Source of the DNA: an uncultured Chitinophaga sp.
GTDB taxonomy: Bacteria > Bacteroidota > Bacteroidia > Cytophagales > Cyclobacteriaceae
Reading direction: 5' to 3'
Assembly: GCA_902168205.1 (NCBI GenBank)
Contig: CABHOK010000007.1
Coordinates: forward strand, 248,001 to 312,000
Length of the DNA: 64,000 nt
Program-made: the position numbers and the translations under genes
Notes under the pieces: generated by a model
Told to the model about the DNA's origin: nothing
The model's database searches: none
The model's input: the letters and a program-made list of their open reading frames with translations, nothing else
Shown here: positions 25,701 to 35,155 of the stretch, piece after piece
Position numbering within the stretch: the first letter of the stretch is position 1
How the letters are laid out: each line of letters begins with the position of its first letter

Positions 25701-25709
25701 CACATATAA
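22701..25709 (+). CDS. HSDR_N-type nuclease fused to a STAND-like ATPase
   Basis: This 1002-residue protein has, at residues about 20-120, a type I restriction HsdR_N-like nuclease domain with Asp in GRSDILCKRDG and the E-L-K motif in FVIELKND. A P-loop NTPase follows: Walker A GEAGVGKTS (near 223) and Walker B IIIFIDAIDENRD (near 297), typical of NACHT/STAND proteins. The last 550 residues are helical with no recognised repeat and probably sense a target. The design (nuclease, NTPase switch, sensor) matches anti-phage STAND proteins such as Avs. It is followed by a SMEK-domain gene after 23 bases. Which phage molecule it senses cannot be told. Confidence 0.75.
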   Translation: MPFHQSPADSPNVTLNLMNEEEIRSKILLPFLKDLGFELTDISLETRFTIRLGKSKHKVGRSDILCKRDGRNLFVIELKNDSVTINQRDIDQGISYARLLPDNIAPFTIVSNGVTIRIFDSISREELTNSKISERSEYWKSGFTLSSEIDLKIRYEALTNFVSFSLENLKVFCEHQVSDRMGTIIGNIDNPYAKFVKELYVERVSLQKEFNNFVQSDCKVFGIVGEAGVGKTSVMCSLALQKVEKGFVFFYNAPIINKSPIELIAQDLNLAFSSKSESDTILKKLDALGRHLNKDIIIFIDAIDENRDTHLELDLSEIALTLRNLSRIKMCVSCKSSVWNSVVKRNNTPTHLYEELQKYHSSNPKLPGNNPGFHLEDFSEDEARSIIPLYKKAFGFKGEISAQLLKELRNGFFLRIFSDVYSNREIPSQINDTELIRKYLKQSLDSTPTGFESGIRILSRIGEILISHPFSSSETFHKEGVTVEDILEHLSFALDEKLPEDLFSRTILIRSSKDDKETVAFYYSKIRDYIICYHSFKLHKLTDDQFYNLLDKFYLNYIGESAISFYTDHASSAQRRIIAKFKEDKGCAYAALYQSYLDEHFKRFKTKFDPGTEGDIGIFLPVDLLNTDGYALFALASGSSDRVQHIEVKKGFITEPDDDKLFKKGARRIFGSNKSLLVADQGKIVRENVYKQLKDIIAKGKLNSYNSDILLLEQLSVILYYYRTKLHYKDELKDLYLPRLNLLYPIDLNILRDQLYKFIVTEHYQRKRKFTKEAVAQKVEEAVREGREVPKLHISGDFPPFEELFKIVEILINRGYTLLSEHHLPCPDIPIREVRTHDGVKRLEPHWSRILQFSEGQAKLYIESFLKHFDSAYRDFVDYNFPTFRNKFPFYNTMPHEYFVYMKDSDVLKWGHLGYRQSETGKVEVNFKELISSEKIFEQKETEILHAFSLDHILHVDYYHTIPTVDKLRTSEVDDFCILRNWVYQFLKDDMREIFKANGEHI

Positions 25710-25732
25710 CTAAATAAAAGGCATCGATAGTT

Positions 25733-26851
25733 ATGGACATTCGTAAAAAGTCTCTTGACCACATTGTTCAGCAGCTCACACACGTAAAAAGTCACGTCAT
25801 TGCACGAGCCGGGCTTCGATTAAATGATTTGAATATCCACGCGGAAGAATTTTTCAAATCATTATTGAATATGGTTTACGGTTATAAACTAGTCAATCTA
25901 AATCTTGACGATATTTTTAAAACTGCAATTGATCTAGCTGATCCAGATGTTAAGATTGCATTTCAGATAACCTCAGAGAACTCCCGAAAAAAGATTAACG
26001 AAACACTAAGAAAGTTTTGTGAGAATGAATCCCACAAGGAGTTTAGGACTCTCAAAATTTTGATCATTGGGGATGCACCAAGCCGGAAAGGAGATTTCAA
26101 ATTTGAAGATTTCCTATTTGATTATAATAAGGACGTAGTTGACATCAATGGACTTCTCCGAGTTATTCAGGGATTGGACACTCAACTTTTGAAGGAGATT
26201 TCCGATTGGCTTACACGGGAGTTTGATCGCAAACAAAACTACAGTTTTTCCATTCCCGATAAACAAGACTTTGAGCGGTACTTTGCTATGTTCCTTAATC
26301 CAGACAATGATGCCCGCCTATTATTACTTCAGGCACAACCCACACTTGCAGATTGTAAGGAGATTTTTGCAGAAGAATATTATCGACACGTTCATAGTCT
26401 TTACACCATTTATTACTATCAATTATTAGAAGAGTCGAAACTAAACAACACGTTTCGAGACAAGGATTTTTTTATCAGTAAGTCATCCACTTACGCGGAA
26501 CTTAGAGATGGTATTGCGCGCCACTTACCTGGCGGGATGACAGACGCATTCAAAATGGGCGCATTGAGGCCAGGAAAAGTCAGTTACTACACCATTTCTT
26601 TCATTGCGAATGGCAAAGAACACGGAGTATCGTTCAAGCTTTGGGCTTATCTTAATAACCGTTGGGTTTTCTTTCCCAAACCGTGGCAAATTGCTCAGGG
26701 AATTCACGAGCTTAAGACAAACTCAAGATTCCGATTTTTAATAAAAGCGTTAAAATTTTTAGGGGTTAAAAGTATCCGGTCGCAAGACGATGCACATCGT
26801 GTTTTTATGACAGTATTTCTATTGGGCGAGTTTACTTCGGAACAAAATTAG
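25733..26851 (+). CDS. SMEK-domain protein, candidate partner of the STAND ATPase
   Basis: This 372-residue protein's N-terminal 130 residues fit the SMEK domain pattern: NIHAEEFFKSLLNMVYGYKL, then AIDLADPDVKIAFQITSEN (residues about 63-85) and a following KINETL helix. The acid residues plus Q-I-T-S suggest a restriction-nuclease-like fold. The C-terminal 200 residues are helical and unrecognised. It lies 23 bases after the STAND gene in the same orientation, so it is probably co-transcribed. A two-protein anti-phage unit is my inference. Confidence 0.65.
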   Translation: MDIRKKSLDHIVQQLTHVKSHVIARAGLRLNDLNIHAEEFFKSLLNMVYGYKLVNLNLDDIFKTAIDLADPDVKIAFQITSENSRKKINETLRKFCENESHKEFRTLKILIIGDAPSRKGDFKFEDFLFDYNKDVVDINGLLRVIQGLDTQLLKEISDWLTREFDRKQNYSFSIPDKQDFERYFAMFLNPDNDARLLLLQAQPTLADCKEIFAEEYYRHVHSLYTIYYYQLLEESKLNNTFRDKDFFISKSSTYAELRDGIARHLPGGMTDAFKMGALRPGKVSYYTISFIANGKEHGVSFKLWAYLNNRWVFFPKPWQIAQGIHELKTNSRFRFLIKALKFLGVKSIRSQDDAHRVFMTVFLLGEFTSEQN

Positions 26852-26886
26852 TTTAAATCAATACACACCAGTCTAAAAATGCGATT

Positions 26887-27103
26887 CTAATCATTTCTCA
26901 TTTTCATTTTCCAATAATTGATTGTATAAGCTGTTAGGGTTACCGCAAAAGATATCGAAACCAAAACACTTAGGACAAGTCCCAAAAAGTACAATGTGCA
27001 CAAATTATAGTATTCCGCTGCACCAACAGAGGTCAAAGTCACAAGCAGGGCCCACAAGTTTTTGATTTAAGTTTATTTTAAAGTTATCGGTGTTCATATG
27101 CAT
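26887..27103 (-). pseudogene. Frameshifted small membrane protein
   Basis: From the ATG at 27103 (or the second, at 27097), the first frame stops early. If one A is dropped from the A5 run at 27059-27063 (minus strand), it runs on to the TAG at 26887-26889. That gives about 71 residues with a polar start and two membrane helices (LWALLVTLTSVGAAEYY and YFLGLVLSVLVSISFAVTL), then YWKMKMRND. It starts 13 bases after the 810-residue membrane protein gene. The break may be a sequencing slip, a dead gene or slippage; no tool here can tell. Confidence 0.45.
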
Positions 27104-27116
27104 TTGATTTTAAGTA

Positions 27117-29549
27117 TCAAAATGTTTGAATCTCATCCAAGGCATTTTGTATCCCACCCTCTTGAAAGGCGTCAGTTGCTCTTAAAGAAACAATCCTGAC
27201 ACCTTTCTTGAACCAGCAATAGGCGAGAAAATCCACGTTTATATCGACCATGTTTCTTAACTCTGCTTCACTTCTTACTTGCTGTTCCAGGTATCTGTTA
27301 AGCAACTCTTGATTCTTGTCTAATTCCGTGAACTTACGGTATATTTTCAACGGTTCATCAATGATCTCCAAATTTTCCCACCACTTCTTAACGTCCTCGC
27401 TTAATCCCTCCAAATCTTTCCAGTCCTTGTGTTTGATCATTGGGAAGTCAACTTTCCGCAGGACGTATAATGTGTACTCTGCAAAAGGGACGTTGACATC
27501 AAATGTGTAGATGGGAATTCCCTTGTATTTATAATCTTCGTCACCTGTATGATCTTGAAAGTCTATCTGCCCAGACTCTTTCAAATACTCGATGTCAACG
27601 TTGAATGCGATAATAGCGTGCTCATCCGCTTTAAGTTTTAACCGATCCACCGCATCAAAAAACAACTCCCTTTTTACTTGATAGCTAACTGTCGTGTTCG
27701 AGCTAAACTTAATAGATATATGACCACAGTAATCACTTTTTATTTTACTACCAAGAAAATTATCAAATCCAAAATAGCTCTCGCTCGAATTTTTAACAAG
27801 CGCTTCTTTATCAATTGCGGTTCTTTCCCCTCGAATGACTTGCATCGTGTCACTAACCGGATCTCGCTCATTTGCGGCAACATCTTTTCCCGCAATTCTA
27901 GAGAACATATCATGGGCATTGCGGATGGCCACGACTGTACGTTCATCAAATTGCTTCATCAGATCTTCATCAAGCTCTAGATTATTCAGTGTTTCTCGAA
28001 ATCCATCTTTTAAGGCCTGCTCCAATTCATCTAAGAAATCCAAAGGATGCGGGAGTCCCCGTTTCTTGCACTCAGCTGGGTTAATCCAATCGAGTTTAAG
28101 TTCACGCATAACGTCTGTATCAGAAATGAATTCCTCAACCTTCTTTCGAAAATGGGCCAGGTTTTCCTGCCAGTACTTTTTATCTGATTGTTCAACTGGC
28201 AATTGTGGGATTGTTAATCGACTGTAGCCATAGTGAAAAGGGGTCAACCATTGTTTCAAGAAAACTAAGGTGAGATAATTTCGTCCGATGGATTTCACAT
28301 CCATCCTGCCGTTCATTGCATCAAACTCAATATCTTTAAAGAAATATGGGATAGTAAATCCGTGATCGAAAACATCAGATCCCAGATATGAGAAATAAAG
28401 TTTAAATATTTCGGCCATTGTATCAGGCACCAATACATAAGATGGGGGTTGCGACTGCGTAAAAAACCAAACCCTGAAAAGGGCCTTATATCTCTTTTTG
28501 TACATTAAATATGCACCAAGAAATGTATGTAATTGGACGAATGATGTTTTATGAGCCGCTAGTTTATTCCTGAATTCTTTGCTTTCATTTGTCTCCTCAA
28601 AGTCATCATTGTATTGAACTCTAAGAGTTTCCAGATTATACCTACAATACTGGTGAGCACTTTCCCAATATCTATAAATCTTATCATCTCGGTCATTTTC
28701 GACCAGCAAAAATAAATTGTTCCAAATACCTTGATAAGTCTGTTGGTGTAAAAATTGTTTGTTCTCATAGTCACCCGTAAAGAACGCGTTCCCTACGAAG
28801 AATTCTATGTTCTGATGATAATGATCGTCCTTATTCCGAATGAATGTCGCGATGATGTCATAGGTACTATTGTACATCTCAGTAGGAAAGAGGACAATCT
28901 CTTGGCCCCGTTGATCCGCATATTTTATAAACGCAAAGGCGTTTGCTATAAATTTTTGCCTTATGTCCTCCTGTAGCTTTCTATCTCTTCCGGTAATAGC
29001 GTAAACATACAGATCAACTATTGAATGCCAGATATTTAAGATTTCTAACTTTTTCTTCCGAATGAGTTTTTGTTTCCCTTGATATTTTGAAATGTCCGCG
29101 ATGTCTAACCGCTTACTATAAAAGCTAAATAAATCTTTTCCGCTTAGGTATGTAAGAAGGAGGCGAATGTTAAAAAAGAATGCTAACAATAGGTTAACGA
29201 TCAAAAGGAAATCTAAAAAGATGAATTGCTTGAACTGTGTTACACATAACAACGTAACAAAGACGGAACTTATTAGAGACCAAAGAAACCATTTATGACG
29301 TGGTTCCTTTTTAAATCTGTCGATGATATGAGTCGACTTGTACTGATCGTTTAACCTACTAATGGTTTGAATAATTAACGGATAGGAAATGCTTAAAAGA
29401 CCAGGAATAAAAGCAATCGTCACCCTGAATACCTCAGAATCCGCTAGCGTACCGAAGAAATGGACAATTGATTCAACGGTAGTTGAAAAGCTTTCTGAGA
29501 TTGTTAACAGTAAATTCTTGATGAAATCACTGCATGCTAAAAGTTGCAC
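27117..29549 (-). CDS. Large membrane-anchored protein, unknown function
   Basis: This 810-residue protein starts with GTG at 29549, since no nearer in-frame ATG exists. Three membrane helices lie within the first 160 residues (for example VTIAFIPGLLSISYPLII, FLWSLISSVFVTLLCVTQF and FIFLDFLLIVNLLLAFFF). About 650 cytoplasmic residues follow, rich in aromatic and charged residues. I recognise no motif or family. It faces the STAND/SMEK genes and ends the cargo of the 21.5-29.8 kb interval. A short IR (29568-29582) is upstream. A membrane-bound effector or sensor is one reading; function is open. Confidence 0.6.
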   Translation of the reverse strand: MQLLACSDFIKNLLLTISESFSTTVESIVHFFGTLADSEVFRVTIAFIPGLLSISYPLIIQTISRLNDQYKSTHIIDRFKKEPRHKWFLWSLISSVFVTLLCVTQFKQFIFLDFLLIVNLLLAFFFNIRLLLTYLSGKDLFSFYSKRLDIADISKYQGKQKLIRKKKLEILNIWHSIVDLYVYAITGRDRKLQEDIRQKFIANAFAFIKYADQRGQEIVLFPTEMYNSTYDIIATFIRNKDDHYHQNIEFFVGNAFFTGDYENKQFLHQQTYQGIWNNLFLLVENDRDDKIYRYWESAHQYCRYNLETLRVQYNDDFEETNESKEFRNKLAAHKTSFVQLHTFLGAYLMYKKRYKALFRVWFFTQSQPPSYVLVPDTMAEIFKLYFSYLGSDVFDHGFTIPYFFKDIEFDAMNGRMDVKSIGRNYLTLVFLKQWLTPFHYGYSRLTIPQLPVEQSDKKYWQENLAHFRKKVEEFISDTDVMRELKLDWINPAECKKRGLPHPLDFLDELEQALKDGFRETLNNLELDEDLMKQFDERTVVAIRNAHDMFSRIAGKDVAANERDPVSDTMQVIRGERTAIDKEALVKNSSESYFGFDNFLGSKIKSDYCGHISIKFSSNTTVSYQVKRELFFDAVDRLKLKADEHAIIAFNVDIEYLKESGQIDFQDHTGDEDYKYKGIPIYTFDVNVPFAEYTLYVLRKVDFPMIKHKDWKDLEGLSEDVKKWWENLEIIDEPLKIYRKFTELDKNQELLNRYLEQQVRSEAELRNMVDINVDFLAYCWFKKGVRIVSLRATDAFQEGGIQNALDEIQTF

Positions 29550-29567
29550 AATGAGCTAGTTTTGAGG

Positions 29568-29582
29568 TCGGGTTTATCCCGA
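29568..29582. promoter_or_regulatory. Inverted repeat upstream of the membrane protein gene
   Basis: TCGGGTTTATCCCGA has perfect 5-base arms (TCGGG/CCCGA) around five bases. It lies 18 bases before the GTG start of the 810-residue gene and may act as operator or hairpin leader. Function is inferred. Confidence 0.3.
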
Positions 29583-29679
29583 ATTTAGCTATTGTAATCG
29601 TAAATATCATCATTGGTGATTTTTGTCGCCATTATCCTTTACTTGACACTAAAAGCGGTTGATGTTCTACTTGCCAATA

Positions 29680-29872
29680 TCTACCTTTGTCACACGAACA
29701 AACACCTAAAAAACTCTTTCGGGATGTTTAGTTTTTTCTAGCGATGATTAGGTATTTTTTGTTGCTAGTTTGTTGCGCGAGGCCTTCAACGTTTTGATTC
29801 TCAGTCTTGAGAAGATTTTGTATCGGCAAGTAGTTTGTAATCAAATATCTACACGAATAACACCATTTAATT
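29680..29872 (+). repeat. Element end B: arm sites plus 58-bp repeat
   Basis: GGGATGTTTAG lies near 29721 and TTGTTGC occurs at 29759-29765 and 29770-29776 (11 bases apart). The core ATTTTGTATCGGCAAGTAGT sits at 29815-29834, continuing to 29872. The 58 bases 29815-29872 match 35501-35558 with one mismatch. It marks the junction between the defence interval and the decayed metal interval. No tRNA or gene end is visible in the core itself. Confidence 0.65.
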
Positions 29873-29876
29873 GAAG

Positions 29877-31045
29877 TAGTTTCGACTTAATCTGACAGTT
29901 GGGTTAACTTAGAAGTGCATGTCGTATGATGGGATATTCACGCGACAGTTTTTTATCGTATCAAAGAGTTGTTTGATACCGGAGGGGAGCTCGCCCTTAA
30001 AGAAGTTAGTCGGAGAAAAGCCATTCCAAAAAATCGAGTTGAGCTTCATGTAGAGGAAGCCGTTGTTTTACTAGCAACCGAACAGCCGGCACTCGGTCAA
30101 GTTCGTGCATCAAATTAGCTACGCAAGCGTGGTATATTTATATCTCCTTGTGGCGTTCGTTGTGTATGGCAGCGTCATGATGTGGAAACATTTTCCAAAC
30201 GCTTAGCTGCTCTCGAAGCTAAAGTGGCTCAAGAAGGACTTATTCTTACCGAGGCACAAATGATTGCTATGGAAAGGAAGCGAGAGAAACGTGAAGCTTC
30301 TGGTGGAATTGAGACTGAACATCCTGGGTATCTTGGAGTTCAGGATACATATTATGTGGGCAACATTAAAGGTGTTGGCAGAATCTATCAGCAGACCTTT
30401 ATCGACACCTATTCAAAGGTAGCTTTCGCTAAACTATATGATCGCAAGAATGCTATCACAGCAGCCGATATGCTTAACGATAACGTGGTGCCATTCTTCG
30501 AGGAGCAACAAATTCCATTGCTGCGAATATTAACCGATCGTGGCACAGAATATTGTGGTAAAGCAGAGTACCATGAATATGAACTATATCTACAGATCGA
30601 AAATATTAAACACTCTAAAACACAAGTCAAGAGCCCGCAGAGTAATGGCATTTGCGAACGCTTTCATAGAACTATACAAGATGAGTTTTATGCTATAGCT
30701 TTTCGAAAGAAGCTGTACGAGTCGTTAGAGTCATTACAGAAGGATCTCGACCAATGGATTGAAGAGTATAATGAACAGAGAACGTATTCAGGAAAGCACT
30801 GCTTTGGAAGAACACCTTGGGAAACCTTTGTCGCCTCTAAAGAACTAGCGACTACTAAAATGATTGATGGCAACTGTCAATCGGCATGAGTATACTATCG
30901 CATTACTTCCTCATAATGGCTTCGGCTGTGCGAAAGCCTTTGCGTGGCCACTCGCGAAGCCCTTGACTTCTTGGGAGCGGTGGCTACCTTTGCCTGTGAG
31001 GAAGGAACGCCAGCCTAGCTCAACTGTCAGATCAAGTCTTAACTA
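29877..31045 (+). mobile_element. Decayed IS481-like insertion sequence
   Basis: Imperfect 27-base terminal inverted repeats lie at 29877-29903 and 31019-31045 (23 of 27 positions match, inner part CTGACAGTTG). They enclose one broken transposase gene. No clear target duplication flanks it, which fits deletion or rearrangement on one side: the P-type ATPase fragment begins right at the right end, and the element starts five bases after the 58-base repeat. Confidence 0.6.
29905..30889 (+). pseudogene. IS481-family transposase, broken by frameshift and stop codon
   Basis: The intact 235-residue portion (30182-30889) holds the DDE residues: D in [10 protein letters not shown] in [10 protein letters not shown] and E in NGICERFHR. 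Upstream the helix-turn-helix region can be followed (CRMMGYSRDS, FDTGGELALKEVSRRK), but it is broken in two or three places. An extra T in the T6 run near 29949 shifts the frame, a TAG near 30115 replaces the usual Glu of SNELRKRG, and a TAA precedes CRMMGYS. It is therefore not functional. Identity with the IS481 family rests on remembered sequence. Confidence 0.7.
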
Positions 31046-31444
31046 TTACAGATAATATTTTACTCGATTGTGATCAGTGCTGCCGGGCTTGGCGCGGTCA
31101 CGACAAGTCACTTCCTCCTTCACAAGGAAGAAGGATGGAATCCTGAACTCTGCAACAACATCTTATTCTTCACACTGATCGGCTCTCAATTGCTACACGT
31201 ATTGAACATGAATGCAAGAGGAACAACCATATTCAAATCTGAAATCACTCGAAACAAATACGTATGGTATTCAATCCTTGTATGCGTTGCTATTCTAATA
31301 GGATGTTACGAAATAACTCCTGTAAGCCAAGCGCTCTCATTGTTCCCGCTTACAATTTTTGACTGGACAATAATTATCACATTCAGTTTCGCGGGTCTTA
31401 TCATCAACCAACTTGCTAAAGTGTTCAACATCATAAAACAATGA
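31046..31444 (+). pseudogene. C-terminal fragment of a P-type cation ATPase
   Basis: The open frame begins right at the right end of the insertion sequence (LLQIIFYSIVISAAGLG...) and runs for about 132 residues. Four membrane helices and the motif NNILFFTLIGSQLLHVLNM are typical of the C-terminal region of cation-transporting P-type ATPases. The catalytic domains, including the phosphorylated Asp, are missing and are not seen elsewhere in the window. It is a remnant cut by the insertion sequence. Confidence 0.7.
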
Positions 31445-31447
31445 GCC

Positions 31448-31952
31448 ATGAAAACTCTATCACGAAAAGAAATCTTCCCTGCGTCATCGCAGCAAGTATT
31501 CAAAACAATAGATGATCTTGGCGTTACCGGAATGCACATGACAGAATCGTCAGGAATGATGATGGGAAGCAAATTGGATTGAATTTTTAACCACTAACAG
31601 AACAGGAATAGGGTCGCGTTATCGTTGGACTGGGAAGATGATGGGCATCCCAATGGACTTCACAGTTGCAGTAACTAAATGGGTTGAAGGAAAGGAGAAG
31701 GTCTGGGAAACGATCGGTCCGACCAAACTAATAATATATTCGTGGTATCGCATGATTCTCCAAGTGAAGCAACAAGGAGAAAAAACAGAAGCAGAATTAT
31801 CAATTACTTATGAAAAACCTGCAGGCCTTTTTAATAAAATACTCTGCTTCTTCTTAGCAGACTGGTATTGCCGTTGGTGTTTACGTCAGATGCTTGGCGA
31901 TGCGAAGAAAAGATTGGAACAACAAATGAGCATTCAGTCAGTTTCGATATAG
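31448..31952 (+). pseudogene. SRPBCC-family protein, frameshifted
   Basis: From the ATG at 31448 the frame gives MKTLSRKEIFPASSQQVFKT and ends at a TGA at 31580-31582 after 44 codons. A second frame continues at once as EFLTTNRTGIGSRYRWTGKM and runs to 31952, with the KWVEGKEKVWET strand and a C-terminal helix ending MLGDAKKRLEQQM. The joined product is a typical SRPBCC/polyketide cyclase-like domain of about 168 residues. The one-base shift makes it a likely pseudogene. The start codon overlaps the end of the ATPase fragment. Confidence 0.65.
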
Positions 31953-32000
31953 CAACGTAGTAACAACAATGTTTGTCTTACTCATAAGATCACAGAAATC

Positions 32001-35000
32001 ATGATTAAGAAACTGATAAGCTGGTCGATCAAAAGCAAATGGATGGTGCTAATCATGTATTCCATCATGATCGTCTACGGGATTTATTCTGTTTACAACA
32101 CACCTGTCGATGCAATCCCAGACCTGTCAGAAAATCAGGTCATCATATATACGGAGTGGATGGGAAGGAATCCTCAGATCATAGAAGATCAAATCACGTA
32201 CCCGTTAACATCGAACTTACAGGGTATTCCGAAAGTGAAGAATATTCGTGGCGCTTCCATGTTTGGAATGAGTTTCGTCTTTATCATTTTCGAAGACAAT
32301 GCGGATATATACTGGGCGCGTGCTCGCGTGTTGGAACGGTTGAACTATGCAACAAGACTACTTCCTTCAAATGTAACGCCTACCCTCGGTCCGGATGGAA
32401 CGGGCCTTGGCCATGTCTACTGGTACACCCTTGATGCTCCAGGATATGATCTTGGAGAGCTACGAGCCTTGCAAGATTGGTATGTGCGGTTCGGCCTTCA
32501 AACAGTCGAAGGTGTGAGTGAAGTCGCTTCCTTCGGAGGATATCAGAAACAATATCAGGTTGTGGTTGATCCGATGAAGCTTCGTTACCATGGAATAGCC
32601 TTGATGGACGTTGTAAACAAAATCAAAGAGAACAACAATGAAGTCGGAGGTCGAAAGTTTGAATTGTCTGACATCGGATACATTATTAAAACCACTGGCT
32701 ACCTCAAAAATATAGATGAAATTGAAAACATCCCACTTAAAACGGTCAACACAACACCGATACGAATAAGGGACATCGGCACCGTTCAGATGGGAGGCGA
32801 CTTACGCTTAGGAATCGTTGATGAAAATGGTGAAGGCGAAAAGGTAGGCGGAATAGTGATTATGCGCTATGGCGAAAATGCAAAAGAGGTTATAGACCGT
32901 GTCAAGACCAAAATCGAAGACATCAAAAAAGGTCTCCCGGAAGGAATAAATATTAAACCCGCCTATGACCGCTCTGACCTGATCAATGCTACCATTGATA
33001 CTTTGAAAGAAGCGGTGACTGAAGAAATCATTGTAGTTGCTATCGTGCTGTTCATTTTTTTATTACACGTCAGGAGCGCACTGATAGTCGTGATCACAAT
33101 ACCTGTATCCGTTCTTTTTGCCTTCATACTGATGAAGTGGTTTGGAATTACTTCCAATATCATGTCGCTGGCTGGCGTGGCACTGGCGGTAGGCGATTTG
33201 GTCGATGCAGGAATTGTAATGGTGGAGAATGCAATGAAGACAATTGGTGGCGAAGCTGAAACAAATTGACAATGGAAGAGACGCGAATAGATAAGATTGA
33301 AAAGTCCTCGCAGTTGATTGGCAAAGCTGTGGTGAGCTCTATTCTCGTTACGCTCATCTCGTTTAGTCCGATTCTTTTTTTAACGGGTCAGGAACACAAA
33401 CTCTTCTCTCCTCTTGTATGGACGAAGACATTTGCAATGATCGGTTCGGCATTGGTCGCAATCATGCTAGTCCCGGTTTTGATGGCCTTATTCCTAAAAG
33501 GAAAAGTCAGGCCTGAAAGCAAACATCCTATAAGTAAATTCCTTACGCGGATCTATGGACCGATCATAAAATGGTGTCTGAAATGGAAAAAGGTTACCCT
33601 CGGGCTCGCGCTTGCTTTGGTGCTTGGAAGTGTTCCACTCGTTATCAAACTTGGAACGGAATTCATGCCGTCATTGGATGAAGGCTCACTGTTATTCATG
33701 CCAGTCACGTTGCCGGATATTTCGAACAACGAAGCAAAACGTCTACTTCAAGTACAGGACAGGATAATCAAGTCAATACCCGAGGTTGAAAATGTTTTGG
33801 GAAAGGCGGGTCGTGCAAACACTGCAACAGATAACGCTCCCATCAGCATGATTGAAACAATAATCATACTCAAACCTCAACGAGAATGGCGTGACGGAAT
33901 TACAAAGGACGATATCATCCGCGAGTTAAACAGTAAACTGGCTATCCCGGGAGTGATCAACAGTTACACTCAGCCAATCATTAACCGAATCAACATGCTG
34001 TCAACCGGGATCAGGACGGATGTTGGGATCAAGATCTATGGCCAGAGTCTTGATTCAATCAACATACTAGCCCATGAATTTAAAAAACAGCTCGAAGGCC
34101 TTGAGGGAGTTGCTGACCTGTATGTTGAACCAATTGTGGGCGGGAAATACATTGACATAAAGATTCGAAAGGAAGAAATAGGCCGATATGAATTGACCGT
34201 GGATGATATCAATATGTTCATTGAAACTGCACTGGGCGGAATGAACGCAACAACAACTATAGAAGCTCGTCAGCGCTTTCCTGTAAATGTGCGGTTCGCA
34301 CAGGACTACCGTAATACAATTAATCAAATCAAGAATCTGCAGGTACAGACAAACAACCTCGGTCCTATTCCATTATCAGCTGTCGCAGAAGTTAGTGTTA
34401 CTGAAGGGCCGCCAATGATTAATTCAGAGAACGCGATGCTCCGGGGTACTCTTCTTTTCAACGTCAGAGGCAGAGACATGGGAAGCACAGTTTCAGATGC
34501 AAAGGAACGCCTGGAGAAAGCTGTGAAGAACTTACCAAAGGGTTACTATCTGGATTGGAGCGGTCAGTACGAAAATCAAGTTCGGGCACAGGACAGGTTG
34601 ATGGTGATCATCCCCATAGTTCTGATAATTATACTTGCGGTGCTGTACTTCACTTTCAATAATATGAGAGAAGTACTGATCGTGCTAAGTAGTATTCCTG
34701 TCGCACTGGTTGGCGGAGCATACTCCTTGCATTTCTTTGATGTCAATTTTTCGGTTGCCGTGGCAGTTGGCTTTATCGCATTGTTTGGTATTGCAGTCGA
34801 GACTGGCGTATTAATGCTGGTCTACCTGAACAACTCTCTCTACTTCAAAATAAAAAATCATACATCCGGCAAGGTTACAAACGAGATCATCGAAGACGCA
34901 GTGTACGAAGGTGCTGTTCAACGCCTTCGTCCCAAACTCATGACTGTGCTTGTGGACGTCATCGGATTAATGCCGGTACTCATCGCTACCGGAACTGGAA

Positions 35001-35155
35001 GCGATGTGATGAAACCGATTACTATTCCCTTTGTGTTTGGATTGTTGACGTCAACGCTGTTTGTGCTAATTGTGCTTCCAGTGATATATGCTTACGTCAG
35101 AGAGCGGGAATTGTGCAAAAGAGGTACCTTAGATCACAAACTACTTGAGGATTAA
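32001..35155 (+). pseudogene. CusA/CzcA-type heavy-metal RND efflux pump, split by a frameshift
   Basis: Frame one (32001-33269, 422 codons) gives MIKKLISWSIKSKWMVLIMYS, the periplasmic domain, and the pump core motif GDLVDAGIVMVENAM, then stops at TGA 33267-33269. Frame two (33266-35155, 629 codons) starts at TTG and continues with RIDKIEKSSQLIGKAV, a second membrane block and a TGSDVMKPITIPFVFG segment. Joined, the product has about 1,050 residues, the usual CusA length. The break falls just after TM4. Both neighbours are also broken, so decay is more likely than two separate genes. Such pumps export copper, silver, zinc or cobalt; the ion is not clear here. Confidence 0.7.

Noticed and set aside
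33266-35155. CusA second half as an independent gene
   Set aside because: It would start in the middle of a conserved membrane domain, and joined to the first half it gives one CusA-length protein, so I called a single broken gene.
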